From NCBI GenBank assembly GCA_017431685.1, contig JAFRKO010000010.1, forward strand, positions 146,512 through 210,511: a stretch of DNA of 64,000 bases. Direction: 5' to 3'. The translations under genes and the position numbers were made by a program. How positions within the stretch are numbered: the first letter of the stretch is position 1; each line of letters begins with the position of its first letter. The stretch comes from Mogibacterium sp. (GTDB taxonomy: Bacteria > Bacillota > Clostridia > Peptostreptococcales > Anaerovoracaceae). Below, one piece after another: positions 17,480 through 25,545 of the stretch. The notes under the pieces are model-generated. The model ran no database searches. It saw nothing but the letters and a program-made list of their open reading frames with translations, and was not told the origin of the DNA.

Positions 17480-18359
17480 TTATCTCACCTCCCGCCAGAA
17501 TTATGCACTCACGCAGAGCTCTTTCAGCCATGACCACCGATATGTGACGGCGAAGCGCCCTTCCGGCACGCCAGCTGTTACGCGGATTGATGTCCTGGAG
17601 TACTGTCTCTGCAAAAGTTTTTATGTTTTCTTCTGTTATCTCTTTGCCGTTTATGAACGCTTCGGCGCTCGGAGCGCGAACAGGTACAGGCGATGCTACT
17701 CCGTATCCGATGCGGACTCTTTCGAAGGTCTTCTTGTCTTCGCTGAGCCTAACGTTGACCGAGCAGCCTGTAGTCGCTATGTCAAGCGCATTTCGCATCG
17801 AGTATTTAATGTAGTGGCCGAAACAGTTATCATAGGATTCCTTCGGAATCAGTATTGCAGTCTGTATCTCGGCAGGCCTTATGTCCACTACCTTAGCCTT
17901 TATGTAAAAGTCTTTGATAGGTACGCGTCTTATTCCGTCCGGACCTGTCAGCTCGATAATGGCATCCCATGCCATGAGTGTGGATGCCGAATCCGCCGAC
18001 GTTACGCCATTGCAGGTGTTGCCTCCGATCGTTCCGATCGCTCTGATCTGAGGACCCCCTACCATATCAACGGCTTCACCGAGTACGTTGATGTATTTCT
18101 GTATGATCGGATCTTTTGTTATATGTGAGAAGCTGGTCAGCGAGCCTATGCGGATGTTCTCCTCCTCATCGATCGTGATACCGCGCAGCTCATCGAGCAT
18201 GTAAATGCTTACGAACTCGCATCCGGCCCTGCGGCCTTCTCGAATCTGGACAAGTACATCCGAGCCTCCGGCAAGTATCTGCGCTTCCGGATGCTCCTGA
18301 AGCAGTCTGATGGCATCCTGCACGCTCTCAGCTTCATAAAGTGCTTTTATGTCGTACAT
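17472..18359 (-). CDS. xdhB: Xanthine dehydrogenase FAD-binding subunit
   Basis: A 295-residue FAD subunit of the xanthine dehydrogenase medium-chain family. It contains ILAGGSDVLVQIREGRR near residue 30 and AIGTIGGNTCNGVTSADSA near 110, both FAD contacts. Length matches E. coli XdhB (about 292). It carries electrons from the Fe-S subunit to NAD+ or another acceptor. The gene lies between xdhA and xdhC, with a 21-base gap upstream and an eight-base overlap downstream. An AAGGAG site six bases before ATG 18359 supports the start. Confidence 0.93.
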   Translation of the reverse strand: MYDIKALYEAESVQDAIRLLQEHPEAQILAGGSDVLVQIREGRRAGCEFVSIYMLDELRGITIDEEENIRIGSLTSFSHITKDPIIQKYINVLGEAVDMVGGPQIRAIGTIGGNTCNGVTSADSASTLMAWDAIIELTGPDGIRRVPIKDFYIKAKVVDIRPAEIQTAILIPKESYDNCFGHYIKYSMRNALDIATTGCSVNVRLSEDKKTFERVRIGYGVASPVPVRAPSAEAFINGKEITEENIKTFAETVLQDINPRNSWRAGRALRRHISVVMAERALRECIILAGGEING

Positions 18360-18380
18360 TGTAGTCTCCTTTCACTGCTT

Positions 18381-20699
18381 CTATTCTGCAAACGAATCGT
18401 TGATCAGCCCTGCATCCGTAAACTCGCGGAAAAGCGTATGCGGTGACAGAGGCAGTTCGTTTATATATACACCTGTCGCCTGGCCGATGGCATTTCTGAT
18501 CGCAGGTGCAACAGGGCATGTAGGAGGCTCACCGAGACCCTTTGTGCCGTACGCACTTGTAGGCTCGTAATTCTCCACAAAATCCGCCACCAGTCTCGGG
18601 TGATCCATGAACGACGACATCTTGTAGTCGAGCAGGTTGTTGTTGAGCGGTTTACCGGTCTTTTCATCCCACAGAAGCTTCTCTGAGAGGGCGTATCCTA
18701 TACCCATGCTCTGGCCGCCGTGTACCTGTCCCGCTGCCAGCAGAGGGTTGATGACCTGTCCGCAGTCGTGCACGTTTACTATATTCAGCACTCTTACGCG
18801 GCACATCGGTATGTCTACCTCTACCTCTGCGAAGCAGACTCCGAAAGAGTATGCGTTCGACTTTATCTGATATGTAGACTCGGCAGTCAGATGCTGTGAG
18901 CCTTCTGTGGTGTACAGCTTTGAAAGAGCGAGCTCGCCTATGGTCATAAGCTCACGTCCGTCTGTCGTCCTGATGATCTTTCCGTCAACCAGATCGAGGT
19001 TGTAGACAGGCATGCGGGTGAACTGATGTGCAGCCTCGAGTATCTTTTCTTTAAGCAGCAATGCCGTCTGCCGTACCGAGAAACCGAGAGTGTATGTTCC
19101 TCTTGAAGCGTATACACCTGTACCGAACGGTGTGATATCAGTATCCTGACAGGACACCGGATGCACCATGCTTAGAGGAATGCCGACTGTATCAGCTATC
19201 ATCTGAGCGGCGACTGTATCGGCCCCCTGACCGATTTCTGTCTCGCCCAGCTGGAACTGTACCGATCCGTCCTGGTTCATTACTATACGGCATGATGATG
19301 TCTCGAGTGCGATCGGATAAACAGCCGTGTTATACCAGAATGTTGATGCTGCTATTCCGCGCCTTATGTCTCCGGTCTGGTTTGCGTATTTCTTTACTTT
19401 ATCGTAATAGCCGATGATCTCCGCGCCTTTGTCGAAGCACTGGTTGAATGTATCTGAATACAGCTCGTTCTTCGAGAAAGCATGATAGTATCCGACCGGC
19501 ATGAGGTTTTTGCGGCGGAACTCCAGCGGATCCATTCCGACAGCCCTTGCGCAGTCTTCAGCATGCACTTCAAATGCGTAGCTTGCCTGTGGCATTCCAT
19601 AGCCCCTCATCGCTCCCGCTACAGAGCGGTTTGTGTATACCGTCCAAGTCTCACCGTCGATGTTGTCACACGGATAGAGCTGCGGGAACGCGTTGAGGCC
19701 CTTGGCAGCGATCGCGTGACCGTGTGAGCTGTACGCTCCGTTGTTGCACCATGCCTTGAATGTACGTGCAGCAAAGCTTCCGTCAGGGCGCATCCACGAA
19801 GTAATGTGATACTTGATCGCGTGTCTTATACGGTTGCAGATGAAAGTCTCCTCACGCGGAACGTCCAGTTTCACAAGACGTCCGCCAAGCTGAATGCTTA
19901 TCCACGCGCACAGCGGCTCGTAAAGAACATCCTGTTTGTTTCCGAAGCCGCCTCCTACATAAGGCTTAATGACTCTGAACTTGCCCCAGTCCATGCCTGT
20001 AGCCTGACCGATAACGCGGCGGACGATGTGCGGGATCTGTGTGGATGTAACCACCACTGTTCTTTCACCTTCGCCGTATGCATAGCAGATAAAGTTCTCT
20101 ATGTGGCAGTGCTGTACAGGCTGAGTCTCATACCAGCCCTCACACTTTATAAGTCCCGGTTCCTTGATAGCTTCCTCTACGCTTCCCATGTGTATCTCGG
20201 TGTGGGCGAGTACGTTGTTCGGGTATTTCTCGTGAAGCAGAGGAGCGCCCTCCTCCATGGCTTCCTGGGCATCGAGTACGAAAGGCAGTTCCTCGTATAC
20301 TACACTCTTTTCAAGTATGCTCAGGGCCTGTGAAGCAGCGACCTCATCCTCAGCAACAACAGCGCCGATATCATCGCCGTAGAAAAGCGGATGATCCGTC
20401 ATGATGAGACGGTCGGCTATGTCCTGATGATGCGGGTCTGTTGACCACGGATGGCCCGCGGTCGGGAAATAGTGTTTTTCTTTAAGGTCGAAGCATGTGA
20501 AGATGCGGACTACTCCGGGTACCTTCTCGGCCTCGCTCGTGTCGATGGACTTGACGATACCGTTGGCTACGGTCGAATGGAGCACCCTGATGACGAGCGC
20601 GCTTTTATCGCACATGTCGTCTGTGTACTTGATGCGTCCTCTCGCCTTATCATAAGCGTCGAGCCTTGTTACCGCCTGTCCGATGTATTTGTTGGACAT
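18381..20699 (-). CDS. xdhA: Xanthine dehydrogenase molybdenum-binding subunit
   Basis: A 772-residue catalytic subunit of a three-part xanthine/hypoxanthine dehydrogenase. Visible motifs are GGGFGNKQD, the AMRGYGMPQ loop, GVYASRGTY and the catalytic glutamate in GTKGLGEPP near the C terminus. It binds molybdopterin cytosine dinucleotide made with MocA (the C-terminal half of the 23259 gene). Because the cluster holds yqeB and yqeC, it may carry labile selenium at molybdenum, which cannot be read from the sequence. The start has GGAGG seven bases upstream and lies 28 bases after the MerR gene, so the regulator and enzyme share a transcript. Confidence 0.94.
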   Translation of the reverse strand: MSNKYIGQAVTRLDAYDKARGRIKYTDDMCDKSALVIRVLHSTVANGIVKSIDTSEAEKVPGVVRIFTCFDLKEKHYFPTAGHPWSTDPHHQDIADRLIMTDHPLFYGDDIGAVVAEDEVAASQALSILEKSVVYEELPFVLDAQEAMEEGAPLLHEKYPNNVLAHTEIHMGSVEEAIKEPGLIKCEGWYETQPVQHCHIENFICYAYGEGERTVVVTSTQIPHIVRRVIGQATGMDWGKFRVIKPYVGGGFGNKQDVLYEPLCAWISIQLGGRLVKLDVPREETFICNRIRHAIKYHITSWMRPDGSFAARTFKAWCNNGAYSSHGHAIAAKGLNAFPQLYPCDNIDGETWTVYTNRSVAGAMRGYGMPQASYAFEVHAEDCARAVGMDPLEFRRKNLMPVGYYHAFSKNELYSDTFNQCFDKGAEIIGYYDKVKKYANQTGDIRRGIAASTFWYNTAVYPIALETSSCRIVMNQDGSVQFQLGETEIGQGADTVAAQMIADTVGIPLSMVHPVSCQDTDITPFGTGVYASRGTYTLGFSVRQTALLLKEKILEAAHQFTRMPVYNLDLVDGKIIRTTDGRELMTIGELALSKLYTTEGSQHLTAESTYQIKSNAYSFGVCFAEVEVDIPMCRVRVLNIVNVHDCGQVINPLLAAGQVHGGQSMGIGYALSEKLLWDEKTGKPLNNNLLDYKMSSFMDHPRLVADFVENYEPTSAYGTKGLGEPPTCPVAPAIRNAIGQATGVYINELPLSPHTLFREFTDAGLINDSFAE

Positions 20700-20727
20700 G
20701 CTCTGCCCTCCTTTCTGAGAATAGTGC

Positions 20728-21513
20728 TTACTCTCTATTAATTTTTATCATTACCTTCGTAACAAAGTTTTTCTTATCTGCTTCAATGAACTGGTCGATT
20801 ATGTCAATGCAGATCTCGGTATCGCTGAGACTGCATCCCTCATCGAGCATCCCTTCCGCGGCCTCGCGCATCCTATCAAAGGTTTCCCTGATTTTTGTAT
20901 GAGGACCCTTATGGTATCCAACCAGATATTCGTCAGGATTAAGGACGCGGATACGGTCGCTGTATCTGTCGAAATTCGCTGTCTCCTCACCCGGTATCAT
21001 CACGGCAAATGTCGTTTTATCACCCTTGTAAAAGACAAGCGTAGGATACAGGTAGAAGAGCTCATTTACAAAAATCTCCTCTATGCCCCCGATTTCTATG
21101 TAGTAGATATCGTCTTCAGAGCAAACAAAAACCTGATCGAACGCAGCGTATTTCATCTCACGATTGACCATCGCAAATCTGTCGTTCATCACTGACTCCA
21201 TCTTGAGCAGCTTCTCGTAATTTGCGCGGACCATCTTCATGCGTTTTCTCAGGTATTTTTCAGTGCTATCCGGGTTGCGTCCAGGCATAAAACAGCCTAT
21301 CTCGTCGAGCGAACAATCGAGCTGTCGGAGGAAACGTATCATTCCCAGCGGATAAATCTGGTCATATTTATAGGAGCGCCAATTATTATGCGGATTTCTG
21401 ATCTCCGGCACCAGCAGTCCCTCTTTGTCATAGTGTCTGAGGAGCTGTACATTTATGTCGAACATCCTGGCAAGCTCGCCTATTTTCCATGTCCGGTCAT
21501 AGTAGTTTTTCAT
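20728..21513 (-). CDS. MerR-family regulator, first gene of the purine-hydroxylase operon
   Basis: A 261-residue transcription regulator. The N-terminal winged helix (residues 10-80) starts with KIGELARMFDINVQLLRHYDKEGLL. A helical dimerisation segment follows at about 80-115, then a 140-residue effector domain of the GyrI/BmrR type. The effector is unknown; a purine, urate or molybdenum/selenium signal would fit the context (inference). It is the promoter-proximal gene of the long unit ending at hyuA. Its promoter has a 17-base spacer, not the 19-20 typical of MerR-activated promoters. The site for ATG 21513 is GGGG eight bases upstream. Confidence 0.87.
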   Translation of the reverse strand: MKNYYDRTWKIGELARMFDINVQLLRHYDKEGLLVPEIRNPHNNWRSYKYDQIYPLGMIRFLRQLDCSLDEIGCFMPGRNPDSTEKYLRKRMKMVRANYEKLLKMESVMNDRFAMVNREMKYAAFDQVFVCSEDDIYYIEIGGIEEIFVNELFYLYPTLVFYKGDKTTFAVMIPGEETANFDRYSDRIRVLNPDEYLVGYHKGPHTKIRETFDRMREAAEGMLDEGCSLSDTEICIDIIDQFIEADKKNFVTKVMIKINRE

Positions 21514-21560
21514 CAGTCTACCCCGCAGAAATAAACACCATATTACAATTTATCAATATA

Positions 21561-21589
21561 ATTATAAGAGCTTGATTGTACCAAAACAA
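21561..21589 (-). promoter_or_regulatory. Promoter of the MerR-xdh-xdhD-ygfK-hyuA operon
   Basis: Minus-strand TATAAT (21561-21566) and TTGTTT (21584-21589) are separated by 17 bases. The predicted start is near 21554, giving a leader of about 40 bases. An imperfect inverted repeat (CTTGATTG / AAAACAAG, 21571-21590) overlaps the -35 and spacer. The shared palindrome at 21605-21625 lies just upstream. Confidence 0.7.
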
Positions 21590-21604
21590 GAACATATCAG
21601 CAAA

Positions 21605-21625
21605 AACCTAAAATAATTTTGGGTT
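21605..21625. promoter_or_regulatory. Palindromic site upstream of the MerR operon promoter
   Basis: AACCTAAAAT A ATTTTGGGTT is an inverted repeat of ten-base arms with one mismatch. Its core CTAAAA TAA TTTTGG (21608-21622) differs at one half-site base from the perfect palindromes at 3046-3060 and 29431-29445. The centre lies about 61 bases upstream of the predicted transcription start, a usual distance for an activator site. Confidence 0.55.
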
Positions 21626-21670
21626 ATGTTTTTGTCATGAATCGATTGTCCGTTTTTGCGCTTCCGGCAC

Positions 21671-21698
21671 AAAAAAACCGGCAGTTTTTTACTGCCGG
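21671..21698 (-). terminator. Rho-independent terminator of the purine permease gene
   Basis: The eight-base stem CCGGCAGT / ACTGCCGG (21678-21698) is followed on the minus strand by seven U residues (complement of 21671-21677). It lies about 30 bases after the permease stop codon and separates it from the MerR operon promoter. Confidence 0.92.
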
Positions 21699-21728
21699 CT
21701 GTTCAGTTCTTTATGCTGCTGTTACATA

Positions 21729-23159
21729 TTATTCATCATTCTGATTGTGCAGGAGCGCCGGATCAAGGTCGATGCCGTCAAGTCCATGCTCTACATATGC
21801 TTCGTACTTTGCAGGATCCTTCGGAAGCAGAATCTCCATTATGAGTCCTACTACAAATACTCCTGCCACCATGTTCCCCGCGAAGATCTCGCCGAAAATC
21901 GACGGCAGATAATCAAAGAAACCTTCTACCTGAGTAACACCTACTCCAAGGCATAACGAAGTAGCAGCTATCAGAGTGTTACGGTTGTCGAGCCCGGCAT
22001 CTATCATCATCTTTACGCCTGCCATCATGATGGAACCGAACATGATAACTGTGCATCCGCCGAGTACACAGTCAGGCAGCGTTGTGAAGAATGCGCCGAT
22101 AGGAGGGAACAGTCCGCCGAGTATCATGGCCAGTGCTCCGAACATGATGCAGAAGCGGTTGACTACATGAGTCATGGCGATGAGTCCTACGTTCTGGCTG
22201 AACGATGTGATAGGCGAAACGCCGAATACTCCGCCCGAGATCGCAGACATGAATCCGTCGCAGCAGAGAGATCCGGAGACTTCCTTTTCAGTGATGTCCC
22301 TGCCAAGACCTCCCGTACATGCTGCTGTAGTATCTCCGATCGTCTCTACCGCAGATACCATGAACACCAGACAGAATGAGATTATGGCTCCTGCCTGGAA
22401 TTTAGGCTTGAACGCGAAGAGCTCAGGTACTGAGAATACTCCCATCTCCCTGATGGTATCTCCCATTGCACCGAAGTCTACCATTCCGAAGAATATCGAG
22501 ATGACATATCCGAATATCAGACCGAAGAGAACGTACATCTGCTTCGCGACACCCTTCATCTTAATGTGAAATACCAGGGCAGCTATGAGTGTGAGAGTAG
22601 CTACAAGGAGATTCTGCCATGCGCCTACCGGATATTTGCCTGATGACGCATATGATGATACACCTACATTAAGAATGCTGAGTCCGATCGCAACTACTAC
22701 GCATGACGAGAGCAGCGGCGATATGATCTTTCTCCAGTATTTTGCCGTAAGACCGAGGATACCTTCAAAAATACCACCGACTATGATGGCTCCTACCATT
22801 ATGCCGTAGTCTTTGGAAGCGGCAGACATGGCTGCTGCCAGGAACGTGAATGACAGTCCCATTACGATCGGCAGGCCTGAACCGATTTTCCATACAGGAT
22901 ACAGCTGAACCATTGTACCTATACCGGCTATCAGCATACAGTTCTGTATCAGTCTTGCTGTCTCTACTGCGCTGAACGGCTGTCCGTCATATACAGCGAC
23001 CGAAGCGATGATGATAAGCGGTGCCACGTTTGCTACAAACATAGCCAAAACGTGCTGGAGTCCGAACGGGATCGCTCTGCTGACAGGAACTCTTCCATCC
23101 AGCTGATATACATTACTTACACTTACACTGGTATCTTTTACCTTTTTCTCTTTTTTCAT
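21729..23159 (-). CDS. NCS2-family xanthine/uracil/urate permease
   Basis: A 476-residue inner-membrane proton symporter with about 12-14 hydrophobic segments. The NCS2 signature appears in SQNVGLIAMT, and ETIGDTTAACTGG and PDCVLGGCTVIMFGSI match family motifs of UraA, XanQ and the urate transporter YgfU. Substrate cannot be decided between xanthine and urate, but the context says purine. An upstream in-frame ATG exists at 23183; the ATG at 23159 is preferred because AGGAGG lies just upstream of it. The gene has its own promoter, divergent from yqeC-mocA, and its own terminator. Confidence 0.92.
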   Translation of the reverse strand: MKKEKKVKDTSVSVSNVYQLDGRVPVSRAIPFGLQHVLAMFVANVAPLIIIASVAVYDGQPFSAVETARLIQNCMLIAGIGTMVQLYPVWKIGSGLPIVMGLSFTFLAAAMSAASKDYGIMVGAIIVGGIFEGILGLTAKYWRKIISPLLSSCVVVAIGLSILNVGVSSYASSGKYPVGAWQNLLVATLTLIAALVFHIKMKGVAKQMYVLFGLIFGYVISIFFGMVDFGAMGDTIREMGVFSVPELFAFKPKFQAGAIISFCLVFMVSAVETIGDTTAACTGGLGRDITEKEVSGSLCCDGFMSAISGGVFGVSPITSFSQNVGLIAMTHVVNRFCIMFGALAMILGGLFPPIGAFFTTLPDCVLGGCTVIMFGSIMMAGVKMMIDAGLDNRNTLIAATSLCLGVGVTQVEGFFDYLPSIFGEIFAGNMVAGVFVVGLIMEILLPKDPAKYEAYVEHGLDGIDLDPALLHNQNDE

Positions 23160-23211
23160 ATAACCTCCTCCCCCATTTTCCATTTATGGTCTCATACCCT
23201 AATATGGTTTC

Positions 23212-23240
23212 ATTATAGTCCCGTTGACCGATCATTTCCA
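23212..23240 (-). promoter_or_regulatory. Promoter of the purine permease
   Basis: A perfect minus-strand TATAAT (23212-23217) and TGGAAA (23235-23240) have a 17-base spacer. It faces the yqeC-mocA promoter, and the two interleave within 41 bases, so one bound regulator could affect both. The leader of about 45 bases leaves no room for a purine riboswitch. Confidence 0.65.
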
Positions 23241-23252
23241 TAACTGTAAAAT
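23224..23252 (+). promoter_or_regulatory. Promoter of the yqeC-mocA fusion gene
   Basis: TTGACC (23224-23229) and TAAAAT (23247-23252) are separated by 17 bases, a good vegetative promoter. Transcription would begin at about 23258-23260, which coincides with the ATG at 23259, so the mRNA may be leaderless or nearly so. Confidence 0.6.
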
Positions 23253-23258
23253 ACAAAT

Positions 23259-24488
23259 ATGGAATTATGGAATTTCAGAGGAAAGCAGAATACTATCACG
23301 GAGGCCTTGCAGATCAGGCTGCCTGAGCATGCTGTGGTAAGCGTCGTAGGAGCAGGCGGCAAGACCTCGCTCATTTTTGCGTGGGCACGGGAGCTTGCTG
23401 CTTCCGGAAAGAAGGTCGTTATAACGACAACAACACATATGTACCGTCCTGACCGCATGGAAGAAGACGGTATCAGGATAGTGGTATCCGATGATCCGGA
23501 AAGACCGGATAAAGTCTCGGCCCCTCATGCAGAGGTGCTGGACAGCCTTCGCGATACAGCAGACGTAGTGCTTATCGAGGCTGACGGTTCACGCCGCATG
23601 CCGCTTAAATGGCCTGCCGACCATGAGCCTGTCATACCTGATTATACCGATGTCACCGTGTGCGTAGCCGGGCTCTCCGCTTTGGGACGCAGGACTGCAG
23701 ATGTTGTATATAATGCCGCAGGGCTTCCTGATGTGCTGAAGCGCGAGACTGTAGACATGAACTTCATGCATGCTATCGTTTCATCGCGCGACGGCGGCCA
23801 GAAAGGCGTTCGTGGTGATTTTCGCGTGTTCATGAACCAAATCGACGATGACATCGACAGACTGGCAGCTGCCTACAGGATGCAGCAGATATTCGCCGTA
23901 ATGGGGATACAGAGCGCGTGGGGAACACTTATGCCTGAAGAGCCGAAAATCGCGGTAATACTGGAAGCTGCAGGCAACAGCACAAGATTCGGCAGCAACA
24001 AACTGCTGCATATCATGGATGACGGGCGTCCGATGATTGCGTACATCTTCGATGCGGTGCGTCCTCTTGACGTCTATAAAAAAGTACTCGTCACCCAGTA
24101 TGACGATATCGCTGAAATGGCAGCCGGATTTGATGTCGTTATGAACGACAGGCCCGATCTCGGCATCTCACGCAGCATGCAGCTGGGACTGACAGCAGCC
24201 GGAGATGCTGACGCGTACATGTTCTGCGTATGCGATCAGCCGGGTCTCAATACATCAACTATAGAAAGGCTGATCGAAGCATATAAAAAAGGAACTGCCG
24301 GCATCGTTTCCCTTGCGTGGCAGGGAAAGATGTGCAATCCCAAGATTTTCTCATCCCGATACAGGGAAGAACTCATGAAGCTTTCAGGTGATACCGGCGG
24401 GCGTCAGATCATCGCTTCTCATAAAGATGACCTTCTTCTCGTCGAGGCTGAAAGCGAAAACGAAGTGAAGGACATCGACAGGCTGTAA
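23259..24488 (+). CDS. YqeC-MocA fusion: selenium cofactor protein and molybdenum cofactor cytidylyltransferase
   Basis: A 409-residue two-domain protein. Residues 1-225 match YqeC, a putative nucleotide-binding accessory of selenium-dependent Mo hydroxylases, with the P-loop-like VVGAGGKTS at 29-37, VVITTTTHM and a VVLIEADGSRRMPLK segment. Residues about 230-409 match MocA, which adds CMP to molybdopterin; they contain ILEAAGNSTRFGSNKLL, a CDQPG motif and GDTGGRQII. In E. coli these are separate genes, so the fusion is notable and implies linked steps. It is the only plus-strand gene between 732 and 43205. No clear Shine-Dalgarno precedes ATG 23259, and the promoter lies almost on top of it. 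It converges with the maturation gene at 24500. Confidence 0.9.
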   Translation: MELWNFRGKQNTITEALQIRLPEHAVVSVVGAGGKTSLIFAWARELAASGKKVVITTTTHMYRPDRMEEDGIRIVVSDDPERPDKVSAPHAEVLDSLRDTADVVLIEADGSRRMPLKWPADHEPVIPDYTDVTVCVAGLSALGRRTADVVYNAAGLPDVLKRETVDMNFMHAIVSSRDGGQKGVRGDFRVFMNQIDDDIDRLAAAYRMQQIFAVMGIQSAWGTLMPEEPKIAVILEAAGNSTRFGSNKLLHIMDDGRPMIAYIFDAVRPLDVYKKVLVTQYDDIAEMAAGFDVVMNDRPDLGISRSMQLGLTAAGDADAYMFCVCDQPGLNTSTIERLIEAYKKGTAGIVSLAWQGKMCNPKIFSSRYREELMKLSGDTGGRQIIASHKDDLLLVEAESENEVKDIDRL

Positions 24489-24499
24489 CCTGCTGAGAA

Positions 24500-25540
24500 T
24501 CAGACAACCTCGAGGAGCACTTCTATCGCTCCTCCGCAGATCATACCTGATTCAGCAACATCCTTTCCGGTCATATCCACATTCATTATCACGGGGTTTA
24601 CCGCCTCGTGTTTTTCTTTGCCCTCAAGATTCCTGAGCACTTCAGCAGCATATAGTATTACTGTTGCTTCGGCGCATCCTCCTCCAATAGTGCCGGTAAT
24701 GACTCCGCCCTCTTCTACCAGCATTCGTGTACCTGCAGCTCTCGGCGATGATCCCCGCTTTGAGATTATTGTAGCAAGCACGGCAGGGCTTCTGTCTCCG
24801 GACTGAAGTACAGCCATTATCTCAGAAGGTATGTTTGTGCTTCTCTTATTTTTATTCTTTACATCAATTATCTCAGCAATTATGGATACAGCGATCTCTT
24901 CCGGCGTCTCGGCGCCAATGCTTAACCCTATCGGAGTGTGGACCGATTCTATCACATCATGTGGAATACCTGCATCGGCAAGCATCTGCTTTACCAGGCC
25001 CACCTTGCGGCGGCTGCCTATCATGCCCACATATGCGTGAGGTTTATTTACAATGCTCAGCAGACATTCAGAATCAGACATGTGGCCTCTGGTAACAATG
25101 ATGAAGAACGTATCCGGATCACCCGGGATGCCTGCGAGCGCCTCTTCGAAGCCGCTGCATATACCCTCGTCAGCTCCGTGATCGAGTGCATTCTGTACGA
25201 ACTGTTCCCTGTCATCGATGGCAGTCACGCGGAAACCAAGCATTTTTGCGATCTCAATGACAGGCATGGAAACATGTCCGGCGCCACAGATAACGATCTT
25301 CTTTTCGTTTCCGAGGAGCTCCGCAAACACCCTGCTGCCGTCAATCACAGTCAGTTTGCCGTCTCCTGCAGAAACAGCCTCAGATGCATGCACCGAAAAG
25401 AAACCGGCGTCATCGCTTTTCCAGACAGGTTCGCCGCCGGATACGATCATTTTTTCTCCGGCGTGGATTCCATCGCAAACTGTGAACATGCGGTTTTCCA
25501 GGTTTATATTAAGTTCACTTACAGCATCATAAAAATACAT
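24500..25540 (-). CDS. XdhC/CoxI-family Mo-hydroxylase maturation factor with reversed domain order
   Basis: A 346-residue cytoplasmic factor of the family that sulfurates or otherwise matures molybdenum cofactor before insertion into hydroxylases. A Rossmann domain comes first (IVICGAGHVSMPVIEIAKMLG at about 85-105, later MIGSRRK). The CoxI-type domain comes last (LATIISKRGSSPRAAGTRML, then TGTIGGGCAEA and a final CGGAIEVLLEVV). In typical members the CoxI domain is N-terminal, so the order here is swapped. The ATG at 25540 is preferred over a GTG at 25549 because GGAG is spaced eight bases from it. It overlaps or abuts modC, so it belongs to the molybdenum operon. Confidence 0.88.
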   Translation of the reverse strand: MYFYDAVSELNINLENRMFTVCDGIHAGEKMIVSGGEPVWKSDDAGFFSVHASEAVSAGDGKLTVIDGSRVFAELLGNEKKIVICGAGHVSMPVIEIAKMLGFRVTAIDDREQFVQNALDHGADEGICSGFEEALAGIPGDPDTFFIIVTRGHMSDSECLLSIVNKPHAYVGMIGSRRKVGLVKQMLADAGIPHDVIESVHTPIGLSIGAETPEEIAVSIIAEIIDVKNKNKRSTNIPSEIMAVLQSGDRSPAVLATIISKRGSSPRAAGTRMLVEEGGVITGTIGGGCAEATVILYAAEVLRNLEGKEKHEAVNPVIMNVDMTGKDVAESGMICGGAIEVLLEVV

Positions 25541-25545
25541 AATAC

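Noticed and set aside
4502..20699. Selenocysteine codons (in-frame TGA) in the hydroxylases
   Set aside because: All hydroxylase frames are continuous without internal TGA; selenium in this family is a labile cofactor, not selenocysteine.
21514..23258. Purine riboswitch in leaders of the MerR operon or the permease
   Set aside because: Leaders between predicted start sites and start codons are about 40-45 bases, too short for a purine aptamer, and no aptamer core was seen.
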